Assembly (NCBI RefSeq): GCF_021278025.1
Contig: NZ_JAIBHJ010000029.1
Location: forward strand, 1 to 45,841
Direction of reading: 5' to 3'
Length of the DNA stretch: 45,841 bases
Origin: Motilimonas sp. E26
GTDB taxonomy: Bacteria > Pseudomonadota > Gammaproteobacteria > Enterobacterales > CBDFNC01
Position numbers and translations under genes: made by a program. The notes under the pieces were generated by a model. It had not been told where the DNA came from. It did no database searches and saw only the letters and a program-made list of their open reading frames with translations. Of the stretch, positions 26,263 to 36,179 are shown piece by piece. Position 1 is the first letter of the stretch, and each line of letters begins with the position of its first letter.

Positions 26263-27539
26263 AGTTGTCCTGTTAGTTGGGAGTGATTTTGTTTTAGTCG
26301 AATACTCAAGGCTAGCAAAGTAACCATAATAAACGAGTAAAAAATCATACCTGAGTTATGACCAAGAAAAACTTGGGTTAGGCCAAACCCAATAAACATG
26401 ATACTTGCAGCGATGCCCGCTTGATTAACCGCGCTGAGCTTGGGGTGAGATGCGTCTTTGTTTTTCATGAAAATTAAAATGGGCGTTACTAGCATGGCAA
26501 TAAGGCCAACTAAACCAAATAGGCCGCGCATTGACAAGGCTTCAATGTATTCATTGTGCGCGTGATAGGTTTCTGCGCCACTATACAGCTCGATTATACC
26601 TGCTGCTACTTGTTGTTCACGCTCTGCTACTCGCTGTGCTTTACTCAGTCCCAATATTGGATATTGTTTGATAGTAATAGTCGCACTTTTCCACAGCTCA
26701 AACCGAACGCCAATTGAAGTGTTTTTGTCGCCATTGCTGTATTGCGAAATATTATTTATCGCCTCATTGAGTCTTAAATGTTCCCGGACAACATCATTAG
26801 ATGCTGCGCAGCCAATTAATAAAATGAGAAAAACGGCGGTGCCTGTCAACGTTTTAAGTGAGAATTTCGTGTTACTTACAACTAAGTAAATGAGGGCTAC
26901 TGGCAGTAAAACCCAGCCACCGCGTGAGCCAGATAAAAAGCTAGCCAGCATGCCGAATAGCGCTCCTAGTGACCCAACTATCACCCATGTAGTTTGCTTC
27001 GTTTTATGAAAATACAATACAAAACAAAGGGAGATAATACCAAGAGTCATTGCTATATTGCCGCTTTGTATCGGCATATAGCCCTTGTGCCACCAAGTCG
27101 TCCCCACTGGACCCCAACGTTCAAATGCTCTTGGCATCAATTGTACTTGAGTTTGATAAAGTGCAATACAACCGGCAATAATTGAGCCAATCATAAAGCT
27201 AATCATTAGCCATTTTAGCTTCGGCGGGTAACAAATTAGCAATAATAACACGGGCAGAGCCATGATAATGCGACTGGTTTGGTCGATATAGCTGGCAGAT
27301 TCACCGTGCACCAGCATTGCTAATACAAACACCAAAAAATAACCGCCAAAGACTAAGCTGATTAGTTTGACTTGAGGTACACTCAAGGCGATTCTTGTTT
27401 CTTTTAGCAAAAAAATAGCGCACAGAAATAATGGTGTTGCGCCATAGTTATAGCCTTTACCAAAGCTTAAGCAAATGATGGGAAACAGGCAGGTTAGTAT
27501 GGTTACTAGCAAGTGAACTTTTGACTTCATTAATTTCAT
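26259..27539 (-). CDS. waaL: O-antigen ligase-like membrane protein (WaaL/Wzy_C family)
   Basis: An integral inner-membrane protein of about 426 residues with roughly 10-12 hydrophobic segments. A large periplasmic loop near residues 270-340 contains the conserved histidine in ETYHAHNEYIEALSMRGL, the hallmark of Wzy_C ligases and polymerases. It should join O-antigen or other glycan from undecaprenyl-PP to the lipid A core. The start is taken as ATG 27539, directly after the lpxM stop. An in-frame ATG at 27566 overlaps lpxM and has no Shine-Dalgarno site. Ligase rather than polymerase is inferred from the position among core genes. Confidence 0.82.
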   Translation of the reverse strand: MKLMKSKVHLLVTILTCLFPIICLSFGKGYNYGATPLFLCAIFLLKETRIALSVPQVKLISLVFGGYFLVFVLAMLVHGESASYIDQTSRIIMALPVLLLLICYPPKLKWLMISFMIGSIIAGCIALYQTQVQLMPRAFERWGPVGTTWWHKGYMPIQSGNIAMTLGIISLCFVLYFHKTKQTTWVIVGSLGALFGMLASFLSGSRGGWVLLPVALIYLVVSNTKFSLKTLTGTAVFLILLIGCAASNDVVREHLRLNEAINNISQYSNGDKNTSIGVRFELWKSATITIKQYPILGLSKAQRVAEREQQVAAGIIELYSGAETYHAHNEYIEALSMRGLFGLVGLIAMLVTPILIFMKNKDASHPKLSAVNQAGIAASIMFIGFGLTQVFLGHNSGMIFYSFIMVTLLALSIRLKQNHSQLTGQL

Positions 27540-27540
27540 C

Positions 27541-28491
27541 TTATTGATTATAAGGATTTTCGCCATTATTTGGCCGAGTTTTTAACAGACGTAAAATCCA
27601 CATATATTGCTCGGGATGTTCGTTGACATAGTTTTCAATACAAGCGTTCATCATGCGAGCATCTTGCTCTTCACTGTCGTTAGGAAAGGGGGTTAAGGCG
27701 GGTAAAATATCAAGCTCAAACTGACCAGTCGCTAAATTAAACATAGAAAATACAGGTACAACTTTGGCTTTGGTGAGTTTAGATAACTTACCTAACCCTT
27801 TAATGGTGGCTTTTTGTGTGGCAAAAAAGTCCACAAATACACTGTTTTCTGCGCCTAGGTCTTCATCAGGCAGGTAGCAGCCAAGGTAACCTTGTTTTAT
27901 AGAACGTAGAAAAGGCTTAATTCCTTGCGAACGTTCATATACATAACCTCCATAACGGATACGTTGTCGGTTGATTAGCCAGTCCATCACCTCATTTTTT
28001 TGTTTTTTTGCCATAGCCGTTGTTGGGATCTGCCGTGACGCAAAAATAGCTCCGGGGATATCTAACGCCCAAGTGTGTGGGATCAATAAAATCACATTTT
28101 CTTTGTTGTCTGTGTATTGGGTTAAGTTATTTAATCCGACAATGTTAGTGTATTTCTCTAACCAGTTATTATCATGCAGACTTAACCTCGGGAAGGCTAA
28201 TAAATAGTTTCCTCCAACCAATAAGCTTTTCAATAAAATGGCTTCGCGCTCGGCTTGACTCTTTTCAGGGAAGCACATCGACAAATTTACTCGTGCTCGT
28301 TTGTTCGCTTTGCTATTTATCTTCAATGCGACTCGAGCTAGTACAGATACCAATGTGCGACGAACAAAATAGGGCAGTAAGCTAATTAAAACGAGTAGGA
28401 GCACATTTAGCCAAGTTCCCCAATATGTCGGCTTTAGCATACCCTTATGAAATTGTGGGTTATGCGCTTTTGGGTCAAATTCAGTCTGCAT
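27541..28491 (-). CDS. lpxM: Lipid A late acyltransferase LpxM (MsbB)
   Basis: Adds a secondary acyl chain to Kdo-lipid A. The 316-residue protein has an N-terminal membrane anchor preceded by KPTYWGTWLNVLLLV. The acyltransferase H-x4-D motif is PHTWALDIPG, followed by DWLINRQRIRYGG, GIKPFLRSIKQG, CYLPDEDLG and VFVDFFATQKATI. This closely follows LpxM rather than LpxL, whose motif is HFLTLE-like. I place the start at ATG 28491, just after the hldD stop; an upstream extension would overlap hldD extensively. Confidence 0.93.
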   Translation of the reverse strand: MQTEFDPKAHNPQFHKGMLKPTYWGTWLNVLLLVLISLLPYFVRRTLVSVLARVALKINSKANKRARVNLSMCFPEKSQAEREAILLKSLLVGGNYLLAFPRLSLHDNNWLEKYTNIVGLNNLTQYTDNKENVILLIPHTWALDIPGAIFASRQIPTTAMAKKQKNEVMDWLINRQRIRYGGYVYERSQGIKPFLRSIKQGYLGCYLPDEDLGAENSVFVDFFATQKATIKGLGKLSKLTKAKVVPVFSMFNLATGQFELDILPALTPFPNDSEEQDARMMNACIENYVNEHPEQYMWILRLLKTRPNNGENPYNQ

Positions 28492-28501
28492 GCTAGTTCG
28501 T

Positions 28502-29443
28502 TTAGTTATTGATGATTGAAAGATATTCGGCAACGCCTTCTGCCACTGTTTTGAATTGAAGATCAAAGCCAGTCGAACGCAGCTTAGTGAGATCTGCTTG
28601 GGTAAAGTTCTGATAACGGCCAACAAGATGATCGGGAAAATCAATATATTCAATTTCGCCTTTACCATGATGTCTTATTACGGCTTCCGCCACTGCTTTA
28701 AATGGTTCAGCTTTTCCTGTCCCTAAATTGAAAATTCCAGAATGTTCAGGATGGTCCATAAACCAAAGGTTTGCCGTTGCAACATCGCCAACGTAAAGGA
28801 AGTCACGAGTTTGACCGCCGTCAGCATAGCCTTGCGTACCTTTAAACAGTTTTGGGTTTTCACCCGCCTTTACTTGGTTGTTTAAGTGAAATGCCACGCT
28901 CGCCATGCTGCCTTTATGTTGCTCACGTGGGCCGTAAACATTGAAGTAGCGAAACCCAACGATCTGTGAGTTGGCCTCTGGCAAAATTTGGCGGACATAT
29001 TGATCAAATTGAAATTTTGAATAACCGTATACATTCAATGGCGCTTCGTATTGACGCTCTTCGATAAAGGTTTCACCATTGCCATAAGTTGCGGCTGATG
29101 AGGCATATAAGAAGGGGATTTCCCGATCTAAACAATAATGCAGTAAGTCTTTTGAGTAAGCGTAATTATTGTCCATCATCATTTTGCCATCCCATTCAGT
29201 CGTGGATGAACACGCACCTTGATGGAACATCGCTTCAATGGGGCCTAGCTCTTCACCTGAAATAATTAAAGAGATAAATTCATCCTTGTCCATATAATCA
29301 GCGATTTCTAAATCAACCAAATTCACAAACTTAGTGCCATCGGTGAGATCGTCCACTGCTAAGATGTCGTGATATCCAGCTAAATTCAGTGCTTTAATTA
29401 TGTTACTGCCGATAAAGCCAGCGCCGCCTGTGACAATAATCAT
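28502..29443 (-). CDS. hldD: ADP-L-glycero-D-manno-heptose-6-epimerase HldD
   Basis: Makes the heptose donor for the inner core. The 313 residues are an extended short-chain dehydrogenase with NADP site [15 protein letters not shown] and a Y-x3-K pair in YGYSKFQFD. Typical family blocks are [43 protein letters not shown] and [17 protein letters not shown]. The ATG at 29443 (MIIV) is preferred over an adjacent TTG at 29446. It is the first gene of the leftward LPS operon. Confidence 0.97.
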   Translation of the reverse strand: MIIVTGGAGFIGSNIIKALNLAGYHDILAVDDLTDGTKFVNLVDLEIADYMDKDEFISLIISGEELGPIEAMFHQGACSSTTEWDGKMMMDNNYAYSKDLLHYCLDREIPFLYASSAATYGNGETFIEERQYEAPLNVYGYSKFQFDQYVRQILPEANSQIVGFRYFNVYGPREQHKGSMASVAFHLNNQVKAGENPKLFKGTQGYADGGQTRDFLYVGDVATANLWFMDHPEHSGIFNLGTGKAEPFKAVAEAVIRHHGKGEIEYIDFPDHLVGRYQNFTQADLTKLRSTGFDLQFKTVAEGVAEYLSIINN

Positions 29444-29544
29444 CAATGCCTACCTATCTATATGAAACGAAAGATGTGTTTAAAGGTAAATTCTATCACT
29501 GTTAAGGGCAAATCCGAACTGTGTTTTATCGCTGCGGCTTGCTG

Positions 29545-30441
29545 TCACTTATTATTAAGGGGGGAATTTGTATGCAGGCGTAATGGAATTTTGAGGTAAG
29601 GGACTGGCCTTGCACCATTAATAATGTTAACCGCGCTGTTAATGGCGGTGGTTATCATTACTTCGGGCTGTTGCACTAAGGTTGCATCGTAGACGTTTTG
29701 TGCAATGCCTCTGAGGCCCGATTTTGTGCCATCAAAACCAATAATGGTAATATTTTTTGTCTGGGATAAAGCCGCTGCGCCTAATGCCATTTCATCATTA
29801 TGGGCAAAGATACCGCTAATATGGCGGTGTTGCGCTAACATCTCTGCGGTGACTTGCCGCGCTTTTTGTTGGCTAAAACCTGCATCAGCTTTAATGCTGC
29901 TGGGAAGTTGGTAAGCTCCAAGTACATCGGCAAAACCTTGGCTGCGGTCCAGCGTCACGGAGATATCGCTGGGACCAGTAAGCTCTAATAGCGAACCTTG
30001 TCGTTTGGTCATCGCTAGTAAAAACTCTGCTGCCATTTTACCGCCCATATAATTATCAGAGCTAATGTGTTGCACGACTTTTCCACCATTAACATTGCGA
30101 TCCAAGCTGATCACGGGCCAATTAACTTGGTTTGCATATTGGATCGTTTTGATCGAACCATCGGCTTTACTGGGCACAATAATCAGCACTTGTGCTCCTT
30201 GTTTCTTAGCGGCAACGGCTTGTTCAAACTCAGTATGGCTGCTGCCATTACTGTGGATCAATACCAACTGATAACCCCGGGATTGACTGTATGCTTTGGC
30301 ACTTGTTGCGATGGTTTGAAAGTAGGGATTGTTTAAGTCAGGTAAAGACAAAGCAATTTTTGCTGGCGTAGGTGAGCATGCATTAAGGCAGGTTAGAGCG
30401 AATATTAGTAAAACAAATTTCTGCCACATATCAGCCACCAT
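29545..30441 (-). CDS. Orphan sugar-type periplasmic binding lipoprotein (RbsB/LacI fold)
   Basis: The 298 residues start with a lipoprotein signal ending in LNAC (Cys22). They continue with a type I periplasmic binding protein: IALSLPDLNNPYFQTI, LVLIHSNGSSHTEFEQAV, GAQVLIIVPSKAD, VISLDRNVNG, ISSDNYMGGKMAAEF, GIFAHNDEMALGAA and TIIGFDGTKSGL. This matches ribose/galactose-type binding proteins. No matching permease or ATPase lies nearby; the adjacent liv genes belong to a different class. It may serve a distant ABC transporter or a sensor kinase or receptor. The start could also be ATG 30429. Confidence 0.85.
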   Translation of the reverse strand: MVADMWQKFVLLIFALTCLNACSPTPAKIALSLPDLNNPYFQTIATSAKAYSQSRGYQLVLIHSNGSSHTEFEQAVAAKKQGAQVLIIVPSKADGSIKTIQYANQVNWPVISLDRNVNGGKVVQHISSDNYMGGKMAAEFLLAMTKRQGSLLELTGPSDISVTLDRSQGFADVLGAYQLPSSIKADAGFSQQKARQVTAEMLAQHRHISGIFAHNDEMALGAAALSQTKNITIIGFDGTKSGLRGIAQNVYDATLVQQPEVMITTAINSAVNIINGARPVPYLKIPLRLHTNSPLNNK

Positions 30442-30834
30442 TGATAGTTTTATTGATTATAAATACAGCGTTCCGCAAATATATCATCTGCATACAGGGC
30501 TGTATTTAATTTTGTGCACTAAATGTTATGACCCGTTTTGACGCTGATTAAAAATTTACTTCTGGTTTTTTATCTTGTTTGATTGCTTTGTTAATAAAAT
30601 GTAAATCGACAAATTCTTTCTTGTGTGGATTTATTGACTGATATTGATAGTTTTTTAAGCTCAAAATGTCGCAGTTAAAGATCTGATCCGCAACAAATTT
30701 TACGTAGTTGGATTTGTTCATCTAATATTCAAGGTGTTAAAAAGGTTAGGTTGAAGCTGACTGGCCACACTAAAAAGGCGTAATCAGTTTGTTACTAAAT
30801 AATAATGAATTCAAAATTGATGGAGAAGGGTTGA
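30442..30834. promoter_or_regulatory. Divergent regulatory region between the binding lipoprotein and livJ
   Basis: No gene was seen in this 393-bp AT-rich gap. A perfect palindrome ATACAG-gg-CTGTAT lies at 30492-30505, about 50 bp upstream of the leftward lipoprotein start, and is a candidate operator. TTGACT near 30634-30639 could be a -35 for livJ, but no good -10 follows at the right spacing. GAGAAGGG precedes the livJ start. Confidence 0.5.
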
Positions 30835-31953
30835 ATGAATAAGTGGACTAAAACCGCAGCTGGCGTCGCCGTTTCAATAGCATTATTGGGCTCTTCGGCC
30901 TTAGCCAATGCTGCCGATACAATTAAAATAGCCATGGCGGGCCCTGTAACAGGGCCTGTGGCGCAGTATGGTGATATGCAATTTACCGGTGGTAATGCCG
31001 CCATCGAAATGATTAATAAAGCTGGTGGCATCAACGGAAAACAATTAGAAGCCGTTATTTATGATGATGCTTGTGATCCTAAGCAAGCGGTTGCTGTTGC
31101 AAATAAAATTGTTAACGACGGTGCACAATACGTATTAGGTCACTTATGTTCCAGTGCCACCCAACCAGCGTCAGATATTTATGAAGATGAAGGTATCCTG
31201 CTCATTACCGCCGCTTCAACCAGTCCTGAAATCACGGGTCGAGGTTATGAATTAGTTTTCCGTACTATAGGATTAGACAGTGACCAAGGGCCAACCGCTG
31301 CCAAGTATATTGTTGAGCATGTGAAGCCGAAAAAAGTAGCGGTTATTCATGATAAGCAACAATACGGTGAAGGTATTGCTTCGTCGGTGAAAGTAGGGCT
31401 TGAAGCTGCAAATGTTCCAGTGGTGGCGTTTGAAGGTATCACTGCGGGCGATAAAGATTTTTCAGCGATCATTGCTAAATTGAAAAAGCTAGATGTTGAC
31501 TTTGTTTATTACGGTGGCTACCACCCTGAGCTAGGTTTATTGCTGCGTCAATCGAAAGAAAAAGGCTTAGATGCCACATTCATGGGACCTGAGGGCGTAG
31601 GTAACAAAGATATTTCCTCCATTGCGGGTGAAGCTTCTGAAGGTTTATTAGTGACATTACCGAAGAAGTACGATTTGGATCCTGCTAACAAAGCGGTAGT
31701 TGACCACATTGTCGCGAAAGGTGAAGACGCGACAGGCCCGTTTGTATGGACTGGTTATGCCGCCATTCAAGCGATGGCACAAGGTATGAAAGCAGGTAAA
31801 GAAGATCCATTTGAGCTAGCGGAATACTTACGTGGCAACGTTGCTAAAACCGTAATGGGCGATTTGCAGTGGGATAGTAAGGGTGACCTAAAGGGTTTTG
31901 AATTTGGTGTGTTCACTTGGCATAAAGATGGCACCTCAACGCAAAATCAATAA
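30835..31953 (+). CDS. livJ: Branched-chain amino acid ABC transporter binding protein LivJ/LivK
   Basis: The periplasmic receptor for leucine, isoleucine and valine. The precursor has 372 residues with a Sec signal peptide cleaved after ANA (about residue 26). The mature protein starts [20 protein letters not shown]. Family features include the disulfide pair in DDACDPKQA and [13 protein letters not shown], the ligand-binding [11 protein letters not shown], and [15 protein letters not shown]. It is the first gene of livJHMGF. The choice between LivJ and LivK specificity cannot be made from sequence. Confidence 0.93.
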   Translation: MNKWTKTAAGVAVSIALLGSSALANAADTIKIAMAGPVTGPVAQYGDMQFTGGNAAIEMINKAGGINGKQLEAVIYDDACDPKQAVAVANKIVNDGAQYVLGHLCSSATQPASDIYEDEGILLITAASTSPEITGRGYELVFRTIGLDSDQGPTAAKYIVEHVKPKKVAVIHDKQQYGEGIASSVKVGLEAANVPVVAFEGITAGDKDFSAIIAKLKKLDVDFVYYGGYHPELGLLLRQSKEKGLDATFMGPEGVGNKDISSIAGEASEGLLVTLPKKYDLDPANKAVVDHIVAKGEDATGPFVWTGYAAIQAMAQGMKAGKEDPFELAEYLRGNVAKTVMGDLQWDSKGDLKGFEFGVFTWHKDGTSTQNQ

Positions 31954-31964
31954 GTTAAACTCCC

Positions 31965-32014
31965 AGCCGAGCCCTGCTCGGCTTTATCACTAAGCCAGTT
32001 AAGCCTGGCTTAGT
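31965..32014 (+). terminator. Tandem intercistronic hairpins after livJ
   Basis: Two perfect stem-loops follow the livJ stop: AGCCGAG-ccctg-CTCGGCT (31965-31983) and ACTAAGCCAG-n6-CTGGCTTAGT (31989-32014). They lie before livH, whose ATG is at 32034. Such hairpins after a binding-protein gene commonly protect the upstream mRNA or limit read-through, giving excess binding protein over permease. Confidence 0.75.
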
Positions 32015-32033
32015 TTGTTAAGTTGAGGACATT

Positions 32034-32960
32034 ATGTCTGAGCAGTTTTATTACTTTCTTCAACAGATTTTAAATGGTGTCACTATTGGCAGTACTTATG
32101 CCTTGATCGCCATTGGTTATACCATGGTGTATGGCATTATCGGTATGATCAACTTCGCTCACGGTGAGGTTTACATGATAGGCAGCTATGCTGCTTTTTT
32201 TGTGCTTGCAGGTCTCGCCATGTTAGGTATCGATAGCTTAGTTTTGCTGCTTATCGCGGCTTTTGCCTTGAGTATCATGATCACCAGTGCTTATGGCTGG
32301 AGCATTGAACGGGTTGCTTATCGACCCTTACGTGGTGGTAACCGTCTAATTCCGCTTATTTCCGCCATTGGTATGTCGATATTTTTGCAAAACTTTGTCC
32401 GTTTAGCGCAAGGTTCACGCGATATTGCTATGCCAAGTTTGATCACCGGCGGTTGGACCATTGGCCCTGCCGATGCTTTTAATGTCACCCTGTCTTACAT
32501 GCAAGTGGTGATATTTGTCGTGACTTTCATTTCTATGACGGTACTGACAGCTTTTATTTCTAAATCAAAAATGGGCCGTGCTTGTCGCGCGTGTGCTGAA
32601 GACATAGGTATGGCCAACCTATTGGGTATCAATACCAATAAAGTCATTTCCATTACGTTTGTTATTGGCGCTGCATTGGCCGCCGTAGCGGGTGTATTAC
32701 TAAGTATGTATTACGGTGTCATTAATCCTTATCTTGGCTTTATGGCGGGACTAAAAGCGTTTACTGCTGCGGTATTGGGTGGTATCGGCAGCATCCCCGG
32801 AGCTGTTCTGGGTGGCCTCATTCTTGGGATCACCGAAGCGATTACGGCGGGCTACTTTAGCTCTGAATACAAAGATGTGGTGTCCTTTGGTCTGCTGTGT
32901 TTTGTATTGTTGTTTATGCCAACCGGCATTCTAGGTAAGCCGGAGGTTGAAAAAGTATGA
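32034..32960 (+). CDS. livH: Branched-chain amino acid permease LivH
   Basis: A membrane subunit of 308 residues with about eight hydrophobic segments. Typical blocks are [59 protein letters not shown] (the EAA-like loop that contacts LivG/LivF) and [20 protein letters not shown]. Its stop overlaps the livM start by 4 bp. Confidence 0.96.
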   Translation: MSEQFYYFLQQILNGVTIGSTYALIAIGYTMVYGIIGMINFAHGEVYMIGSYAAFFVLAGLAMLGIDSLVLLLIAAFALSIMITSAYGWSIERVAYRPLRGGNRLIPLISAIGMSIFLQNFVRLAQGSRDIAMPSLITGGWTIGPADAFNVTLSYMQVVIFVVTFISMTVLTAFISKSKMGRACRACAEDIGMANLLGINTNKVISITFVIGAALAAVAGVLLSMYYGVINPYLGFMAGLKAFTAAVLGGIGSIPGAVLGGLILGITEAITAGYFSSEYKDVVSFGLLCFVLLFMPTGILGKPEVEKV

Positions 32961-34225
32961 GCAAATCCAGTTTTATTGATGCGCTTATCGCTTCGGTGGT
33001 AATGCTGATTTTAACCAGTTGGCTGTTAGGGCTACAACTTGATAATCAACCCGATGGTCTGCGGATTATATTAAATGATGCGGCCCATACCACTTGGGTA
33101 ATTGTCGGTGTTATTTTGGTGTTTTTCACTCAGCTATTTAAAGCGCCGATCAGCCGTGTGTTTAGCGGTATTAAAAGTAAGGGCCAAGATTCAGGTTTTA
33201 AATTACCTGCGCCTGAAGAGAAGCCAACTTTATATCGCTTTTTGACTATTGCGGCACTGGCTGGCCTGTTGATTTGGCCATTTGTGGCCTCGCGCGGTGC
33301 GGTTGACTTAGCCACTTTAACGCTGATTTACGTGATGTTGGGTTTAGGCCTCAATGTTGTGGTGGGCTTAGCCGGTTTACTTGATTTAGGTTACGTCGGC
33401 TTTTATGCCGTTGGCGCTTATACCTACGGTATATTAAATACTTACTTTGGTGTTGGCTTTTGGACGGCATTGCCGATTGCCGGTTGTTTAGCGGCCTTAT
33501 TTGGTTTCTTGCTCGGTTTCCCGGTGCTGCGGCTAAGGGGCGATTATCTTGCCATTGTTACGCTAGGTTTTGGCGAAATTATTCGCATCATGTTAAACAA
33601 TATGACCGATCTTACCGGTGGCCCCAATGGTATCAGCCAAATTGATAAGCCAACCTTATTTGGTTTAGAGTTTAACCGCCGGCCGTCGAGTGACGAAGCA
33701 ACACTATTCCACGATTTTTTTGGTATCGATTACAGTTCAACTTATAAAGTGATATTTGTGTATCTTGCTGCAGTGCTGCTGGTGGTATTAACGGTGTTTG
33801 TGATTAACCGTTTATTACGCATGCCCATTGGTCGTGCTTGGGAAGCCTTACGCGAAGATGAAATAGCCTGTCGTTCACTGGGCTTAAACCCAACCATTAT
33901 TAAGCTATCAGCCTTTACTATTGGTGCGGCTTTCGCTGGCTTTGCGGGAAGCTTTTTTGCTGCTCGACAAGGTTTCATTAGCCCAGAATCTTTCACCTTT
34001 ATTGAATCTGCCATTATTTTAGCCATTGTGGTGTTAGGTGGCATGGGCTCACAAATTGGCGTGATCTTAGCGGCAATTATTATGACTATCTTGCCGGAAA
34101 TGGCGCGTGAGTTTAATGAATACCGCATGCTGATGTTTGGTTTAATGATGGTATTTATGATGATTTGGCGTCCACAAGGTTTATTACCCATGACCCGTCC
34201 AAAAATGGAGATGCGCAATGGATAA
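32957..34225 (+). CDS. livM: Branched-chain amino acid permease LivM
   Basis: The second membrane subunit, 422 residues. It has the N-terminal extension of about 90 residues with two extra hydrophobic segments (the enterobacterial LivM layout), then the permease core: [43 protein letters not shown], and the EAA-like loop [22 protein letters not shown]. It overlaps livG by 8 bp. Length and order are normal. Confidence 0.96.
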   Translation: MSKSSFIDALIASVVMLILTSWLLGLQLDNQPDGLRIILNDAAHTTWVIVGVILVFFTQLFKAPISRVFSGIKSKGQDSGFKLPAPEEKPTLYRFLTIAALAGLLIWPFVASRGAVDLATLTLIYVMLGLGLNVVVGLAGLLDLGYVGFYAVGAYTYGILNTYFGVGFWTALPIAGCLAALFGFLLGFPVLRLRGDYLAIVTLGFGEIIRIMLNNMTDLTGGPNGISQIDKPTLFGLEFNRRPSSDEATLFHDFFGIDYSSTYKVIFVYLAAVLLVVLTVFVINRLLRMPIGRAWEALREDEIACRSLGLNPTIIKLSAFTIGAAFAGFAGSFFAARQGFISPESFTFIESAIILAIVVLGGMGSQIGVILAAIIMTILPEMAREFNEYRMLMFGLMMVFMMIWRPQGLLPMTRPKMEMRNG

Positions 34226-34985
34226 TAAATTATTAGAGGTTTCAGGCCTAACTATGCGCTTTGGCGGCTTATTGGCTGTGAACAATGTTGCTTTAGAAGT
34301 TAATGAACAGGAAATTATTTCTGTCATCGGCCCCAATGGCGCCGGTAAAACCACGGTGTTTAACTGCTTAACTGGCTTTTATAAGCCAACAGCTGGGCAG
34401 GTAATTTATCGTGGTGAGCCTGTGCAACAATTACCGGGTCATGTCATTTCTCGCAAGGGCATGGTGCGCACTTTTCAGCATGTGCGCTTGTTTAAAGATA
34501 TGACCGTGGTAGAAAATTTACTGGTGGCACAGCATCGTCACCTGAATACTAATTTTCTCTCTGGGTTATTTAAGACCAAAAGCTTTAAAAAAGCGGAAGC
34601 AGAGGGGATTGAGCGCGCGGCTAATTGGTTGGAGCGCATTGGTTTAGCCGAATTTGCTAACCGCCAAGCGGGTAATCTTGCTTATGGCCAGCAGCGTCGT
34701 TTAGAAATTGCTCGCTGCATGATGACACAGCCTAGCCTTCTGATGTTAGATGAGCCAGCAGCTGGGTTAAACCCTGCTGAGACCGATGAGCTAGATGAGC
34801 TAATTGTGGAATTACGCGATCAGCATAAGATCTCGATATTATTAATTGAGCATGACATGAAGTTAGTGATGGGAATTTCTGACCGTATTTATGTGGTGAA
34901 CCAAGGTTGTCCACTTGCCAATGGGACGCCGAAAGAAATTCAATCCAACCCTGATGTGATCAAAGCTTATCTAGGGGAGTTTTAA
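34218..34985 (+). CDS. livG: Branched-chain amino acid transporter ATPase LivG
   Basis: An ATP-binding subunit of 255 residues. Walker A is GPNGAGKTT, the Q-loop is in RTFQHVRLF, the signature region is [15 protein letters not shown] (Y-G-Q-Q in place of LSGGQ, normal for LivG), Walker B is [12 protein letters not shown] and the H-loop is LLIEHDM. The stop overlaps the livF start by one base. It pairs with LivF as a heterodimer. Confidence 0.97.
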   Translation: MDNKLLEVSGLTMRFGGLLAVNNVALEVNEQEIISVIGPNGAGKTTVFNCLTGFYKPTAGQVIYRGEPVQQLPGHVISRKGMVRTFQHVRLFKDMTVVENLLVAQHRHLNTNFLSGLFKTKSFKKAEAEGIERAANWLERIGLAEFANRQAGNLAYGQQRRLEIARCMMTQPSLLMLDEPAAGLNPAETDELDELIVELRDQHKISILLIEHDMKLVMGISDRIYVVNQGCPLANGTPKEIQSNPDVIKAYLGEF

Positions 34986-35689
34986 TGTTAGAGCTTAAAA
35001 ATGTATCGGCCCATTATGGTCAGATCCAAGCCCTGCATGATGTGAATATCAGTGTAGGAGCGGGTGAAATTGTTAGTTTAATCGGTGCTAATGGTGCGGG
35101 TAAAACCACGCTGTTAATGACTATTTGTGGCGACCCGAAAGCCAGCAATGGTGAGATCCTTTTTGAAGGTGAGCCTATTCATCAGCAATCGACTTCGCAA
35201 ATTATGCGTAAAGACATTGCTATTGTGCCGGAAGGGCGGCGTATTTTTGCTCGCTTAACAGTAGAAGAAAATCTGCATATGGGCGGCTTTTTTCTTGATG
35301 ATAAAGCGGAATTTGCGCGTTTGGAGCAAGAGGTATACGAGCTGTTTCCACGTTTGTTAGAGCGTAAGCATCAACGTGCTGGCACTATGTCGGGCGGTGA
35401 GCAACAAATGCTGGCGATGGGGCGGGCGTTAATGAGCAAGCCTAGGCTGTTGTTTTTGGATGAGCCTTCGCTGGGTTTAGCGCCAATTATTATCCAACAA
35501 ATTTTCGATATCATTGAAAAACTGCGTGAAAAAGGCATTACGGTATTTTTGGTTGAGCAAAATGCTAACCAAGCATTACGTTTGTCTGATCGCGGCTATG
35601 TAATTGAAAATGGTCGCATTGTACTGGAAGATACTGGCGCTAACCTACTCACCAATGAGGAAGTACGCAAAGCATACCTTGGTGGTTAA
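34985..35689 (+). CDS. livF: Branched-chain amino acid transporter ATPase LivF
   Basis: The second ATPase, 234 residues. Walker A is GANGAGKTT, the Q-loop region IAIVPEGRRIFARLTVEENL is characteristic of LivF, the signature is MSGGEQQMLAMGRAL, Walker B is LLFLDEPSLGLAP and the switch histidine position is in LVEQNANQAL (Q-N, as usual in LivF). It is the last gene of the operon, with a strong hairpin 23 bp downstream. Confidence 0.97.
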   Translation: MLELKNVSAHYGQIQALHDVNISVGAGEIVSLIGANGAGKTTLLMTICGDPKASNGEILFEGEPIHQQSTSQIMRKDIAIVPEGRRIFARLTVEENLHMGGFFLDDKAEFARLEQEVYELFPRLLERKHQRAGTMSGGEQQMLAMGRALMSKPRLLFLDEPSLGLAPIIIQQIFDIIEKLREKGITVFLVEQNANQALRLSDRGYVIENGRIVLEDTGANLLTNEEVRKAYLGG

Positions 35690-35711
35690 TTTATCTTCAC
35701 TAAGAACAATC

Positions 35712-35744
35712 AATAGCCGTAGTAAACGATTTTCTACGGCTATT
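35712..35744 (+). terminator. Hairpin terminator candidate after livF
   Basis: A perfect 11-bp stem, AATAGCCGTAG / CTACGGCTATT, encloses an 11-base loop. It starts 23 bp after the livF stop. No U-tract follows, so termination may be weak or Rho-assisted, or the hairpin may only protect the mRNA 3' end. Confidence 0.7.
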
Positions 35745-35795
35745 AACTCCATTCCTTCAGCCCATGGAAACAGTGTGTTTTTTCGCAAAATCGCC

Positions 35796-35841
35796 GCAAG
35801 TACATCCGTGTAGGCTTGGCTTTTTCGTCCCTGAAAAAGAC
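35796..35841. repeat. Dispersed 46-bp repeat with hairpin, copy B
   Basis: This copy matches 13993-14038 closely, from gcaagtacatcc through the hairpin CTTTTTC-gtccc-TGAAAAAG at 35820-35839. It lies between livF and the palindromic element and is again in a convergent gap. Confidence 0.75.
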
Positions 35842-35913
35842 ATTTTACTAGCAAACGCACCATTTCAGCATGGTCGCAATTCAGTAAACCGACTCGACTA
35901 ATTACCAGCGGCA

Positions 35914-36179
35914 TATACCCAATTAACCTGGAGATGCTTGATTTCAGCAAGAGTTTACAGGCGTTTAGGCAAGGCATTGATTGCAGGTAATGGCTTTCCC
36001 CTTATCAAAATCAATCACGCGGCATAAACGCCTGTAAAACTTGCCCCTTGGGAGCGCCACCGTGTATCCACTACGTTGTTACGCTAATTTAAAAGGTGCC
36101 TACATTCCTGCATTGGCGCGCCTAGTATTGGAAACACGGTGGCGCTCTGAAACATGCATCTTCAAGTTGATTGGGTATA
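35914..36179. repeat. 266-bp nested palindromic (MITE-like) element
   Basis: The terminal inverted repeats are 24 bp long (35914-35937, starting tatacccaatta; 36156-36179, ending gattgggtata) and pair at 21 of 24 positions. Inside are two further inverted pairs: GTTTACAGGCGTTTA (35953-35967) with 36025-36039, and GAGCGCCACCGTGT (36052-36065) with 36134-36147 (14/14). The whole can fold as a stem with two side arms. No transposase is encoded. The right arm overlaps the 3' end of the GH20-like gene and contains its stop codon. A solo arm relative lies at 17466-17489. Confidence 0.85.

Noticed and set aside
28492-28668. Upstream extension of lpxM to 28668
   Set aside because: It lies inside hldD on the same strand, and the added residues do not resemble the acyltransferase family.
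29443-29446. TTG start one codon upstream of hldD
   Set aside because: The adjacent ATG gives the conserved MIIVTGG N-terminus.
30634-30662. Sigma-70 promoter for livJ at TTGACT
   Set aside because: The hexamer is good, but no acceptable -10 lies 16-18 bp downstream.
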